A stretch of 64,000 bases of DNA. It comes from an uncultured Cryomorphaceae bacterium. GTDB lineage: Bacteria; Bacteroidota; Bacteroidia; Flavobacteriales; Schleiferiaceae. The notes under the pieces are model-generated. The model made no database searches. It saw only the letters and a list, made by a program, of their open reading frames with translations, and was not told the origin of the DNA. Positions 43,644 through 54,784 of the stretch are shown here, piece by piece. Each line of letters begins with the position of its first letter. Within the stretch, counting starts at the first letter, position 1. The translations under genes and the position numbers were made by a program. Location of the stretch: positions 310,001 through 374,000 of the forward strand of contig CAKZJV010000007.1 of the NCBI GenBank assembly GCA_937120475.1. The letters are read 5' to 3'.

Positions 43644-43709
43644 CTGCTGAGTTTTATAAAAGAACAATTGGAGGGCCTTGGATTGTTTATAAATATTAGA
43701 AATCTTTAT

Positions 43710-45083
43710 ATGGAAATAGACCAAAGGCGTATGCTCACGCTTAATACGGCCGAATACAATAAGCAAGGAGAATACGTGCTGTACTGGATGCAGCAATCGC
43801 AAAGAGCCGAGTGGAACCAGGCTTTGGAATATGCTATCCAGCAATCAGCTGAATTGAATAAAGGCGTATTAGTGGTTTTTGGACTTACCGATAATTACCC
43901 CGAAGCCAGCTTAAGGCACTACACCTTTATGGTAGAGGGCTTGCAGGAAGTCTCCAGTCAGTTGGCGGAACGTAATATCAAGTTTGTGCTGGAAAAAGGA
44001 GAGCCGGACCAGGTCGCTATTAAGTATGCTGAGAAAGCAGCCCTGGTAGTTTGCGACCGTGGTTATTTGAGGCATCAGAAGCAATGGCGTAGTAACCTGG
44101 CCGAAAAATCCGGAGTTAAAGTAGTACAGGTTGAGTGTGATGTAGTGGTGCCGGTAGAAACCGTTTCGGATAAGGAGGAATATGCCGCGCGTACCATACG
44201 TTCCAAAATACAGGATCTCACCGGTGAATTCAGGGTAAAGGTAACCACCCATCAGGTGGGTAAAAGTTCCTTAAACCTGTCTTACCAGGGTTTGGAAATG
44301 GATAAAGCCCCGGAATGGTTAAAGCAATTGAACATTGCTAAAAAACCGGGTCCGGTATCGCGTTACTTCAAAGGAGGTACTTCGCAAGCCAAAAAGCGTT
44401 TTAAGCAGTGGTTGAAAGATTCCTATGAGCACTACAATGCCCACCGTAATAAACCCCACAAGGAAGATATTTCCTTTATGAGTCCCTACCTTCATTTCGG
44501 ACAAATATCACCCCTTTGGATATTGGAACAGTTAAAGGGAAGACGCGGTGAAAACCGTGAGTCCTATGAAGAAGAACTGATTGTACGCAGAGAGTTGGCG
44601 ATCAATTTTGTGCACTACAACCCCCATTACGATTCTTACCAGTGTATTCCTGAATGGGCCGAAGAAACGCTGGAAGATCATAAGCAAGATGAACGCCCGA
44701 AAGTATATACCAAAAAGCAACTTGAAAATGCTGAAACGGATGACCCGTATTGGAATGCGGCCATGCATACCATGCGGGAAACCGGCTACCTCCACAACCA
44801 CATGCGTATGTATTGGGGTAAACAAATACTATTGTACACCAATACACCCCAGTACGCTTACCAGGTGGCCCTTGAACTCAATAACCGCTACTTTTTAGAC
44901 GGCAGGGATTGTAATAGCTATGCTAATATTGCCTGGTTGTTTGGTAAGCATGACAGGGGCTGGACTGAGAGAGAAGTGTGGGGTAAGGTGAGGCCCATGA
45001 CCCGGAACGGGCTGGAGCGTAAAATAGATACCGAAGCCTACCTGGACAAAGTCAAAGCCCTCAAAAAAAAAGAAAAAAGTTAG
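43710..45083 (+). CDS. Deoxyribodipyrimidine photolyase, class II
   Basis: 457 residues from ATG 43710, which gives the right N-terminus (YVLYWMQQSQRAEWNQALEYAI); the frame extends further upstream but without homology. The class II FAD-binding end is clear: VRRELAINFVHYNPHYDSY, DDPYWNAAMHTMRETGYLHNHMRMYWGK and DGRDCNSYANIAWLFGKHDRGW. It uses light to reverse CPD dimers in the cytoplasm. It is followed by ligA 60 bases on. Confidence 0.93.
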   Translation: MEIDQRRMLTLNTAEYNKQGEYVLYWMQQSQRAEWNQALEYAIQQSAELNKGVLVVFGLTDNYPEASLRHYTFMVEGLQEVSSQLAERNIKFVLEKGEPDQVAIKYAEKAALVVCDRGYLRHQKQWRSNLAEKSGVKVVQVECDVVVPVETVSDKEEYAARTIRSKIQDLTGEFRVKVTTHQVGKSSLNLSYQGLEMDKAPEWLKQLNIAKKPGPVSRYFKGGTSQAKKRFKQWLKDSYEHYNAHRNKPHKEDISFMSPYLHFGQISPLWILEQLKGRRGENRESYEEELIVRRELAINFVHYNPHYDSYQCIPEWAEETLEDHKQDERPKVYTKKQLENAETDDPYWNAAMHTMRETGYLHNHMRMYWGKQILLYTNTPQYAYQVALELNNRYFLDGRDCNSYANIAWLFGKHDRGWTEREVWGKVRPMTRNGLERKIDTEAYLDKVKALKKKEKS

Positions 45084-47158
<2,075 letters not shown>

Positions 47159-47159
<1 letters not shown>

Positions 47160-47692
47160 TGAACTTACGTGAACAACTCCGATCCTATGCATTGAAGCAA
47201 GGTTTTAATCAGAATTTCCAGGCCTATGACTATCCGGGTTTTCAGCTCCTGAAGCGGGTGGGCATTGCTTTTGAAATACCTTATGAAAAGGCAGTATTGC
47301 AATACGCCCGCGAGCTTCGCAACAAGGGTAAAGAAGTACACCTGCTGGGTTACATTCCAAAGCGAAAGAAAGAAATAGAAGGCATACCCGCTTATCCCTG
47401 GATATGTCGCAGTGATCTCAACTGGCTGGGTGCCCCACGAGCCAAGGAAGCTAAAAATTTCATTTCCCTCCACTTCGGAGTGTATATTGAGATTATTGAC
47501 CGGGAAAAGCACCCGATGGATTTTATCTCCAGCCGCGTGGCGGCCGATTTTAAAATTGGCTTTGCCCTAAGGGAACGGTGGGGCTTTGACCTTTCCCTGC
47601 AAATGACAGAAAAGGCGCCAGCCGAAGCGGCCTTTAAAGAAATTGATTACTATTTAAATTTTATAAATAAAAAAGACCCTCAACAGGTATGA
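47159..47692 (+). CDS. DUF6913-like protein
   Basis: 177 residues, translation coupled to ligA (overlap of one base) and to dapA (overlap of 4). The family pattern is visible: KRVGIAFEIPYEKAVLQYARELRNKGKEVHLLGYIP, ICRSDLNWLGAPRA and KAPAEAAFKEIDYYLNFI. Soluble with no signal peptide. Function unknown; common in Bacteroidota in this neighbourhood. Tight coupling to ligA and dapA says little about its job. Confidence 0.75.
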
Positions 47693-48573
47693 AACAGTTT
47701 AAAGGAGTGGGAGTGGCATTGATTACTCCCTTTGACCAGAATGAGAAAATTGACTTTACCGCACTGGAAAAACTGGTGAACCACTGTATTGACGGTGGAG
47801 TAAATTATTTAGTGGTTATGGGAACCACCGCTGAAAACCCGGTACTTACGGACGATGAAAAACAAGCGGTTTTAAAGCACGTTCAAAAAATTAATAAAGG
47901 CCGCAAACCGATCGTATATGGAATTGGTGGTAACGATACTCGCGGTATTGTACAAACCATAAAGACCACCGATTTCGGTGGTATTGATGCTATCCTATCT
48001 GTATCGCCCTATTACAATAAACCTACCCAGGAAGGAATTTACCAGCACTATAAAACCCTAAGCCAGGTTTCTCCCGTGCCCATTATCCTGTATAATGTTC
48101 CCGGTCGTACTTCTTCCAATATGAGTGCGGAAACCACCTTACGCCTTGCTCATGATTTTGACAATATCATAGCCGTAAAGGAGGCCAGCGGTAACCAGGA
48201 ACAGGTTATGAAAATCATCAATGAACGCCCGGAAGGTTTCCTGGTAATCAGTGGTGACGATAACCTGACTTTGCCGATAATCGCCTGCGGGGGTAATGGT
48301 GTAATTTCCGTAAGCGGACAAGCCTTCCCATCGGTTTTTTGTGATATGGTACATAGTGCCCTAAAAGATGAGATGGCTACCGCCCGCGCAGCACATTACC
48401 GGTTGTTTGAAGTAACCAAAATGCTTTTTGAAGAAGGTAATCCCGGTGGAGTGAAAGCGGCATTAAAGTACTCAGGTATTTGCGATTCTGTAATGCGTCA
48501 GCCCCTCTGGCGGATTAGTGATGATCTTGAAAAACGGATTCAAAAAGAAATAGACCGGCACAATTTGAAATAA
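47689..48573 (+). CDS. dapA: 4-hydroxy-tetrahydrodipicolinate synthase
   Basis: 294 residues, TIM barrel. The Schiff-base Lys is Lys164 in IAVKEASG and the relay Tyr135 in YNVPGRT. The N-terminal GTTAENPVLT replaces the common GTTGES motif, a variation seen in this phylum. It makes the first committed step of lysine/diaminopimelate synthesis from pyruvate and aspartate semialdehyde. It is the last gene of the ligA operon, with a terminator after it. Confidence 0.95.
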   Translation: MKQFKGVGVALITPFDQNEKIDFTALEKLVNHCIDGGVNYLVVMGTTAENPVLTDDEKQAVLKHVQKINKGRKPIVYGIGGNDTRGIVQTIKTTDFGGIDAILSVSPYYNKPTQEGIYQHYKTLSQVSPVPIILYNVPGRTSSNMSAETTLRLAHDFDNIIAVKEASGNQEQVMKIINERPEGFLVISGDDNLTLPIIACGGNGVISVSGQAFPSVFCDMVHSALKDEMATARAAHYRLFEVTKMLFEEGNPGGVKAALKYSGICDSVMRQPLWRISDDLEKRIQKEIDRHNLK

Positions 48574-48601
48574 TTTTAAAACGGTTATAAAATTATTTAA
48601 A

Positions 48602-48623
48602 GCCCTGTAAAACAGGGTTTTTT
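48602..48623 (+). terminator. Rho-independent terminator after dapA
   Basis: CCCTGT (48603-48608) pairs with ACAGGG (48612-48617), loop AAA, followed directly by six T. It lies 29 bases after the dapA stop. Confidence 0.85.
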
Positions 48624-48744
48624 AACACCTTCTCGCTGGTGAAAGCAAACAGATTTTTAATAAGGAAGATGCAGGTTTGAATAAATTTGGCATACCAATT
48701 GTCTAAGGCTTAATCCATAACACTGACAACTAAACACTAACACT

Positions 48745-49326
48745 ATGAAATTTAATTTCCTCATCGTAGGTGCGCTAAGCCTGGTTTTGGCTAGCTGTAA
48801 TTCCACCAAAAAAGTAACTCGTGTTGATGAAAAAGAACAAATCGATCTCAGCGGTCGCTGGAACGATGTAGATTCACGCCTGGTAGCCCAGGAAATGGTG
48901 CAGGATGCCCTGAGCCGCAACTGGTTAGGCGATCATATCCAGAGTGAAGCGGCTAAGCCCGTGGTCATTGTGGGCCTGGTAAAAAATAAAACCAGTGAGC
49001 ACATTGCCACTGAAACTTTCATCAATGATATCGAAAGGGAATTCATCAATTCCGGTCGTGTGAAACTGGTACAGGGTGGAGAGTTTCGCAATGATTTGAG
49101 AGCCGAAAAACTGGACCAGCAGGATAATGCTTCCATGGAAACCGTAAAACGCTTTGGTCGCGAAATGGGTGCCGACTATATTATGCAGGGTACCATAAGT
49201 TCAATTACCGACAGTGATGGACGTACCAAACTGATTTTCTACCAAACGGATCTTTCCCTTACCAATATTGAAACCAACCAAAAGGTTTGGATAGGCGATA
49301 AGAAGATCAAGAAGGTAGTAGAGTAA
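48745..49326 (+). CDS. LpoB-like penicillin-binding-protein activator lipoprotein
   Basis: 193 residues with a lipoprotein signal (LSLVLASC, Cys17). The mature domain matches LpoB: KPVVIVGLVKNKTSEHIATETFINDIEREFINSGRVKLVQG and GADYIMQGTISSITDSDG. In enterics LpoB stimulates PBP1b from the outer membrane; here the partner is unknown. It is followed 30 bases on by a COG3014-type lipoprotein, a common pairing in Gram-negatives. Confidence 0.88.
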   Translation: MKFNFLIVGALSLVLASCNSTKKVTRVDEKEQIDLSGRWNDVDSRLVAQEMVQDALSRNWLGDHIQSEAAKPVVIVGLVKNKTSEHIATETFINDIEREFINSGRVKLVQGGEFRNDLRAEKLDQQDNASMETVKRFGREMGADYIMQGTISSITDSDGRTKLIFYQTDLSLTNIETNQKVWIGDKKIKKVVE

Positions 49327-49356
49327 TTTCAGGAAACCCCTCTAATTTCAGTTCCC

Positions 49357-50778
49357 GTGAACCTTAAGATACAAAGTATCTGCCGAAAGCTCCGTTTCGG
49401 GGCTTTCGTTTTATGGACGGCATTCTCCCTGAGCAGTTGCGCAACTTATTACCAGCGCAATGCTAAATTCCAGGAGGCCTTTTCGGCCGGTGATATAGCG
49501 CGTGCGGACCGCCTGTTGGATAAAAATGAAAAAGCGGCCCAGGGTCGTAATCGATTACTTTACTTTATGCAAAAGGGTGTAGTGCTGCAAATGCAAGGTA
49601 AGTTTGAAGCAAGTAATGAATACCTGGAAAAGGCTTACACCTTTACCGAAGACTATAAAACCAGCATGGGTAGCGAAGCATTGAGTTTGCTAACCAATCC
49701 TATGATGAAACCTTATGCGGGTGAAGATCATGAGGTAGTGCTGATCCATTATTACAAAGCCCTCAATTACCTGCAGTTACAAAAACCGCAGTCGGCTGTA
49801 GTGGAAGCCCGCAGGCTCAACAACAAGCTCAACCGTTTGAACGACCGTTATGAAAACCGCAAAAACCGGTATAAGGACGATGCCTTTGCACACCTGTTAA
49901 TGGGCATTGCCTACGAGATGGATAATGATGTGAACAATGCCTTTATCGCTTACCGTAATGCTTACAACACCTACCAGGAGAGTTATTCCACGGAATTCGG
50001 AGTTAACGTACCCGATCAATTGAAAGACGATCTTCTTCGTACGGCCTACCTCAATGGTTTTCAAACCGAACTGGATTTCTACGAGCGGAAGTTCAATCGG
50101 AAATATGAAAAGCAGAGCCATAAAAATCCGGAATTGATTTTTTTCTGGCATAATGGCCTGGGTCCGGTAAAAGACGAGTGGAGTATCAATTTCACCATTG
50201 TAAAGGGTTCGGGGGGCGTAGCCACCTTTGTGAACGAAGATATGGGGCTTAATTTTTCGTTTCCGGTTTCTGAAAGTGAAGATGGCCAGGGAGGTTTGGG
50301 TGACTTGAAACTAGTCAGGGTCGCATTTCCAAAATACCTTGAACGGAGTCCGTTTTTTCAGCAAGCTTCCCTTGAAAGTAATGGAAATACCTATGCGCTT
50401 GAAAAAGCAGAGAATATCAACGCCATTGCTTTTTCGGTGTTAGAAGACCGCATGCTCAGGGAAATGGGAAAAAGCCTTTTACGGCTGGCGGTAAAACAGG
50501 CGGCTGAATACGCTATGCGTGAAGAAAACGAGGATATGGGTGCGGTGGTAAGTTTAGTCAATGCGCTTACCGAAAAAGCCGATACCCGAAACTGGCAAAC
50601 CCTACCTTACAGTATTTCCTATGCCCGCATACCGCTAAATGAAGGCAGCAATACGATTGCTTTGAAGACCGTAGGACCCAATGATACCGTTGAAAGTGAA
50701 GACTTCACTTTTGAGGCAGAGCCGGGACAAACTCTTTTTCATATTTATAGCTCCCTGGACAGTCAGGGCTTCCGGTAA
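49357..50778 (+). CDS. COG3014-type lipoprotein with helical repeats
   Basis: 473 residues from GTG 49357, which gives an apt lipoprotein signal (FVLWTAFSLSSC, Cys about 28). TPR-like helices (LLYFMQKGVVLQMQGKFEASNEYLEKAYTF, AHLLMGIAYEMDNDVNNAFIAYRNAY) fill the first half; the C-terminal half is beta-rich with LPYSISYARIPLNEGSNTI. The match is to the COG3014 group, function unknown, often beside LpoB. Probable outer-membrane or periplasmic scaffold for cell-wall enzymes. Confidence 0.8.
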   Translation: MNLKIQSICRKLRFGAFVLWTAFSLSSCATYYQRNAKFQEAFSAGDIARADRLLDKNEKAAQGRNRLLYFMQKGVVLQMQGKFEASNEYLEKAYTFTEDYKTSMGSEALSLLTNPMMKPYAGEDHEVVLIHYYKALNYLQLQKPQSAVVEARRLNNKLNRLNDRYENRKNRYKDDAFAHLLMGIAYEMDNDVNNAFIAYRNAYNTYQESYSTEFGVNVPDQLKDDLLRTAYLNGFQTELDFYERKFNRKYEKQSHKNPELIFFWHNGLGPVKDEWSINFTIVKGSGGVATFVNEDMGLNFSFPVSESEDGQGGLGDLKLVRVAFPKYLERSPFFQQASLESNGNTYALEKAENINAIAFSVLEDRMLREMGKSLLRLAVKQAAEYAMREENEDMGAVVSLVNALTEKADTRNWQTLPYSISYARIPLNEGSNTIALKTVGPNDTVESEDFTFEAEPGQTLFHIYSSLDSQGFR

Positions 50779-50843
50779 AAGCTAACTATCAAACATTTGC
50801 CCTTTTAAATCCCTTAGTATTGACATAAGTAAAACTTTTATTG

Positions 50844-51368
50844 ATGTCCATACAACTGACCGATTACAACCGGAGGGCTCTTTATGGGGGTATAATTGCC
50901 ACCCTTTTTACGGCTAGCGGGGTGTTTGCTTTGGGAAGCATTTCTGAATACGAAGCACGGCAATTGATCAAATCATCGGTTCCGGGTTTTACTATGCTTT
51001 GTAATACCGTGGTTTTGGCTTCGGCTACCATCTTGGCTTTGTTGCTAACCCTTTTGGGAATTAGTTCAGGTTCCAAGTCCAAGCTCAAAAAAAATCATTA
51101 CAAACAAGTACTGCTGATCGCTAAACTGGATGCGATATTATTTATAATGGCCATTGCATTTTTCCAGTTTTCCAATATTCCGATTACCGAGGCGGAGAAC
51201 CTGCCCAATAGCTGGTATGCCAATATTTACTGGACCACTCTGGCCGTATCTTCCCTCTTGAGTGGTGGGTTGGTCTCCATTATTCTTATGTTATACAGCA
51301 CCGTAAGGAATATTATTCTTATTGTGGGTTTGGATAAGGAAGATCATCCTTTAATATCAAAAGACTGA
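50844..51368 (+). CDS. Hypothetical four-helix membrane protein
   Basis: 174 residues from ATG 50844. Four membrane segments are predicted (IIATLFTASGVFALGS, MLCNTVVLASATILALLLTLLGI, LIAKLDAILFIMAIAFFQFS, IYWTTLAVSSLLSGGLVSIILML) with short charged loops. No family motif recognised. It stands between the COG3014 gene and DUF2752 on the same strand with a gap of 65 bases. Function unknown. Confidence 0.65.
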   Translation: MSIQLTDYNRRALYGGIIATLFTASGVFALGSISEYEARQLIKSSVPGFTMLCNTVVLASATILALLLTLLGISSGSKSKLKKNHYKQVLLIAKLDAILFIMAIAFFQFSNIPITEAENLPNSWYANIYWTTLAVSSLLSGGLVSIILMLYSTVRNIILIVGLDKEDHPLISKD

Positions 51369-51421
51369 AAGGCAATGCAGCCTTAAAATTTTACGGTAAC
51401 TTTTGCCATCAGCTTCACGCA

Positions 51422-51715
51422 ATGCCTTTTCTAAAAAGAAATTTGGAATTACTTTTTTGGGTAGCCGGCCTTTTACTACTGTACTTTATGCCCGTTACCG
51501 AAGAGCACTTTACCATATGCCCCCTCAATAACCTTGGTTTTACCTGGTGCCCGGGCTGTGGTATTGGCCACTCCATTCATTACTATTTGCACCTGGATTT
51601 GGTAAATGGCTGGCGGGAGCACTTTATGGGTGTTTTTGCCCTACCCATAATCTTTTACCGTATTTTTCAACTTTTACAGCAAAACTTTCTAAACAAAAAT
51701 AGGATCAATGGCTAA
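51422..51715 (+). CDS. DUF2752 domain membrane protein
   Basis: 97 residues. The DUF2752 core FTICPLNNLGFTWCPGCGIGHSIHYYLHLD shows the two conserved Cys-Pro motifs (possible metal or disulfide pair). Two hydrophobic segments are present (LLFWVAGLLLLYFMP, FMGVFALPIIFYRIF). In Bacteroidota this family usually precedes a TM2-domain gene, which it does here: its last codons overlap the TM2 start by 8 bases. Function unknown. Confidence 0.85.
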   Translation: MPFLKRNLELLFWVAGLLLLYFMPVTEEHFTICPLNNLGFTWCPGCGIGHSIHYYLHLDLVNGWREHFMGVFALPIIFYRIFQLLQQNFLNKNRING

Positions 51716-52066
51716 AAATCTATTTTCCATGATTCCAGGACTCTGGATCATGAAGAACTACAATTTTTAAAGGGAATTACCAGGGATATGTCCGATGAAG
51801 AACTGGAAACTTTCGCCTCCCTTTACAATGGTAAACGCAAAAGCCCGGATACCATTTTAATAGGTGGAGTGCTGGGTTTATTCCTGGTAGCTGGAGTGCA
51901 AAGGTTTATGATCAACCAAATTGGGATGGGTATTCTTTACCTTTTTACGGCAGGCTTATGCTTTGTAGGCACAATTGTAGATTTGGTGAATTACAGACGC
52001 CTTGCCTTCGAGTATAACCAGAAAATGGCTTATGAAGCCATACAGATGTTGAAAATGATGCGATAA
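51708..52066 (+). CDS. TM2 domain protein with N-terminal frameshift
   Basis: The open frame from 51788 encodes 92 residues of a TM2 domain (ILIGGVLGLFLVAGVQRF, GMGILYLFTAGLCFVGTIVDLVNY). The family's usual N-terminus is found in another frame starting at ATG 51708 (MAKNLFSMIPG), then joins at about 51741-51746 to DHEELQFLKGITRDMSDEELETF in the TM2 frame. One added base makes 51708-52066 exactly 120 codons. Two membrane helices, role unknown. The overlap with DUF2752 fits the usual pair. Confidence 0.75.
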
Positions 52067-52092
52067 AAAAAGCCCGGATTTATCCGGGCTTC
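52065..52092. terminator. Terminator between convergent genes
   Basis: AGCCCGGA (52071-52078) pairs with TCCGGGCT (52083-52090), four-base loop. On the minus strand it is followed by seven T (A-run at 52064-52070), so it ends the cytochrome peroxidase transcript; it probably stops the TM2 transcript too. Confidence 0.85.
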
Positions 52093-52118
52093 TACCATTG
52101 CGGCAGTAAAATGATACT

Positions 52119-53255
52119 TTAATTCACAAAGGGATCACTAAATTTTTCATCGTTTATCATTACATCGTCACTCAGGGTATGTAAAAACGCTACTAAGGCA
52201 TCTTTTTCGGTCTCGGTGAGGTTGAGCCTCCTTACTCCTCCGTTCCCCGGTAATCGCAAGGGAGCATCCAGGGACGGGTTATCCTGTACTCCGCTATTGT
52301 AATGCTCAATCACCTCGCGTAGGGTAGTAAAACGTCCATCGTGCATATAGGGAGCCGTTAAGCCTACATTTTTGAGGGAGCCAACCTTGAACTTTCCGTT
52401 CTGCTGAGGGTCACCGTTTACCCCGGCTCCCTGATCGGTAAGGCTGGCATCCAAGCCATTGTTTCGGGCTTCCGGAGCAATAAAGGCATCGGTTCCATGG
52501 CAGGCGGCACAACCAATCTGAGGGTTCAGGAAAAGGGCTTTACCCTGGTTTTCCAAAGCGGTGAAGTTGGGGAAAGCCGCACCGGCATTAGCAACTTGTT
52601 GCCGTCCTTCATCGTACTTACTGGTGTGGGAAGTCATACTGCGTACAAACTGGGCCATCGCCCTTGAAATGCGCTCTTCGTTAATGGTAGCATCACCAAA
52701 AGCATCGGTAAACAATGGCGGGTAGTAATCCAATGTGTTGAGCCTTTGGATAAGGCTATCCAGGGTCATTCCCATTTCTACTTCATCCTGAATGGGCATT
52801 AGCACCTGATCTTCCAGGGTTTCGGCCCTTTCATCCCAAAAAAAACGGCCGTTGTTGTAAAAGCGGCTGTTGGCCAGGCTCATAGAATGGCGCCCGGTTT
52901 TTCCACCGTCAAAACCATCGCTAAAGATAAGCGGATCAGAAAAGCCTTTATCCTGCTGATGACAACTGCCACAGGAAATGGTGTTATTGATACTCAGGAT
53001 TTTATCGTAAAACAGTACCCGGCCCAGCGTAGCACCTTCGTTGGTAATGGGGTTATCCAGCGGAGCATTGTCGGCCGCAGCAACGGGACCATTGGTAAGG
53101 TAAGCAGGAAGGGCGAAGTTGTAATTAAAGGGATTTTCCGGAAGATTGAGTACACCGGCAAAGGGATCATTTACAACCGGGTCCGCACTGGTAATTTGTT
53201 CTTTTTCACAAGCCAGGCAGGCAAGCAGCGCAAATACAAACGGTATTTTTTTCAT
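52119..53255 (-). CDS. Di-haem cytochrome c peroxidase (MauG/CcpA family)
   Basis: 378 residues with a lipoprotein signal (FALLACLAC, Cys about 16). Two CxxCH haem sites are present: ISCGSCHQQDKGFSD and IGCAACHGTDAF. TAPYMHDGRFTTLREVIEHYNSG is the conserved end of bacterial cytochrome c peroxidases. It would reduce hydrogen peroxide, or oxidise a partner as MauG does, on the periplasmic side. It is a single gene, ended by the terminator at 52065. Confidence 0.92.
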   Translation of the reverse strand: MKKIPFVFALLACLACEKEQITSADPVVNDPFAGVLNLPENPFNYNFALPAYLTNGPVAAADNAPLDNPITNEGATLGRVLFYDKILSINNTISCGSCHQQDKGFSDPLIFSDGFDGGKTGRHSMSLANSRFYNNGRFFWDERAETLEDQVLMPIQDEVEMGMTLDSLIQRLNTLDYYPPLFTDAFGDATINEERISRAMAQFVRSMTSHTSKYDEGRQQVANAGAAFPNFTALENQGKALFLNPQIGCAACHGTDAFIAPEARNNGLDASLTDQGAGVNGDPQQNGKFKVGSLKNVGLTAPYMHDGRFTTLREVIEHYNSGVQDNPSLDAPLRLPGNGGVRRLNLTETEKDALVAFLHTLSDDVMINDEKFSDPFVN

Positions 53256-53330
53256 GGTGGCAGGTTTTGGGATTATCTAAAGCTTAGACGATGTACGTTT
53301 CCAAAACCTGCGCTTACCTGAAAAAAAATA

Positions 53331-53822
53331 TTAGCGCAAGGGTGGGGGAGGACCGTGTGGGGGATGAGGTGGGCCAGCAGGGGCCTGCATTTTCCGTAGC
53401 ATTTCGGCCATCATCCGGTCAAACTTTTTTACTTGCTCCGGGCTATTGCAGAGCGAGCGTACTTTTTCAAAATGATTATACAGAATTTGCTCGTCCCGCT
53501 CTTTTAAACGGCTTATCTCCTGGATTAATTCCTCGTTTTGAGGTTGTGTGTAATCAAATAGCAAAGTTCGCTTCTGGTTGATCTGTTTTCGAATGTCTCG
53601 AGCCGCTTGTTGGTGTTCGTGAACCATTTCCATATACCGCTCAGCCTGACTCTCATCAAAACCTACCTCCTGGATTAAAAATTTGGCGGGTCCTTCTGGC
53701 CCTCCGTGCCCGGGCCTTCCCGGGTGCCCGGTAAGCCAGATGCTGGCTAATACTCCCAGGTTGAGCAGTACGAGAATCACCAGGAAGGTTTTGAGTACTT
53801 TATTTTGTTGGATAAAGTCCAT
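53331..53822 (-). CDS. Spy/CpxP-CnrX-like periplasmic protein
   Basis: 163 residues. One N-terminal membrane anchor (TFLVILVLLNLGVLASIWLTG), a Pro/Gly linker, a helical hairpin (FDESQAERYMEMVHEHQQAARDIRKQINQ ... LIQEISRLKERDEQILYNHFEKV) and a Pro/His-rich tail (PPHPPHGPPPP) resemble Spy/ZraP/CnrX sensors or chaperones. It is the third gene of a sigma-factor operon, so it may sense envelope stress or metal for the sigma system. Confidence 0.78.
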   Translation of the reverse strand: MDFIQQNKVLKTFLVILVLLNLGVLASIWLTGHPGRPGHGGPEGPAKFLIQEVGFDESQAERYMEMVHEHQQAARDIRKQINQKRTLLFDYTQPQNEELIQEISRLKERDEQILYNHFEKVRSLCNSPEQVKKFDRMMAEMLRKMQAPAGPPHPPHGPPPPLR

Positions 53823-53825
53823 GGT

Positions 53826-54110
53826 TTAATAACTCAGGTTTTGATCAAAATAAGAACCGGAAGTGGGGGTATTACCGGAAACTCTTTCACTTTGAACCCA
53901 ATACAGGATACCAAAATTCAGAACCAGTAAAGCCGCAAGGCCAATGGCCCAGTTTAAAACGGCTTGGTTACGGGTGTTCAAAGCCATTACCGGCTTGCCA
54001 GCCGTGGCCTTTTGAAAAATACGCTGCGCCATCAAGGGGCTCGGCTGAGCCCTCTGCACCGCATCCAGGCTGGCCAGGGTTTTTTCTATTTCTGAATACT
54101 CCTTTTCCAT
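53826..54110 (-). CDS. Small membrane protein, probable sigma-operon partner
   Basis: 94 residues: a charged N-terminal helix (EKTLASLDAVQRAQPSPLMAQRI), one membrane segment (AVLNWAIGLAALLVLNFGILYWV) and a short periplasmic tail. Position just after an ECF sigma factor (27-base gap) and topology fit a membrane anti-sigma factor, but the zinc-binding HxxxCxxC motif is absent. I infer a role in sigma control from context only. Confidence 0.6.
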   Translation of the reverse strand: MEKEYSEIEKTLASLDAVQRAQPSPLMAQRIFQKATAGKPVMALNTRNQAVLNWAIGLAALLVLNFGILYWVQSERVSGNTPTSGSYFDQNLSY

Positions 54111-54137
54111 TTTGTAGTAATTAGACGTTTTTAGAAG

Positions 54138-54716
54138 TTAATTCCTTTGGTCCTGCACATAATATTCTCTTAAGAGCTTTTGTAAGCGTTGTTTCGCCCG
54201 CTGTAACAGCGATTCCACAGCACCAACGGAGCATCCCATGATTTCAGCAATTTCAGATTGGCTCCGTTGTTCCAGCTTGCTGAGTGTAAAAGCTATTTTT
54301 TGATTTTCGGCCAGCTGGTTTATGGCTTTAAAGAGCACGGCCGCTCTTTGCTTGTTTTCCAGTTGTACACCGGGGTGATTAAAGTCAGGCTGATGCATCC
54401 AGCTTTGGTCATTTTGAAAGCTGATGAATGTGAATAAGCCACCTCTTTTTTGACGTTTACGGGCACGCAGGTGATCCAGGCTTTTGGAAATAGTAAGACG
54501 GTATAACCAGGTTTTCAGGCTGCTTTTTCCTTCAAAGCCTTCTATGGAGCGCAGCACCTCTATAAATACTTCCTGAACCACATCTTCCGCCTCTTCATGG
54601 TTTTGAATAAGGCCCAGTGCCGTGTTCAGTACCATACCTGAATATTGGTGAAACAGCCCATTAAAGGCTTCTTCATCTTTCTGCCGAAGTTGGATGATGA
54701 GTTCCTGTTCTGTCAA
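54138..54716 (-). CDS. ECF RNA polymerase sigma factor
   Basis: 192 residues. Region 2 covers residues 20-85 (LFHQYSGMVLNTALGLIQNHEEAEDVVQEVFIEVLRSI) and region 4 135-185 (LSKLEQRSQSEIAEIMGCSVGAVESLLQRAKQRLQKL). Both are intact, unlike the region-2-only protein at 23374. It heads a three-gene operon with a membrane protein and a Spy-like protein. It is probably auto-regulated, but the -35 element is not evident by eye. Confidence 0.93.
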   Translation of the reverse strand: MTEQELIIQLRQKDEEAFNGLFHQYSGMVLNTALGLIQNHEEAEDVVQEVFIEVLRSIEGFEGKSSLKTWLYRLTISKSLDHLRARKRQKRGGLFTFISFQNDQSWMHQPDFNHPGVQLENKQRAAVLFKAINQLAENQKIAFTLSKLEQRSQSEIAEIMGCSVGAVESLLQRAKQRLQKLLREYYVQDQRN

Positions 54717-54784
54717 GGCCGGTAGGCAAGCTTAATTGGAAATGCTATTTTCGAAGCCGCATAAAAGTAATAGGAAAATTATTT

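Noticed and set aside
43602-43709. Upstream extension of the photolyase frame
   Set aside because: It would overlap the divergent small gene and adds no class II photolyase sequence.
43644-43844. Longer minus-strand frame extending the RhoN-type gene to 43844
   Set aside because: The extra residues overlap the photolyase start, look non-coding and lack homology; ATG 43643 gives the known small protein.
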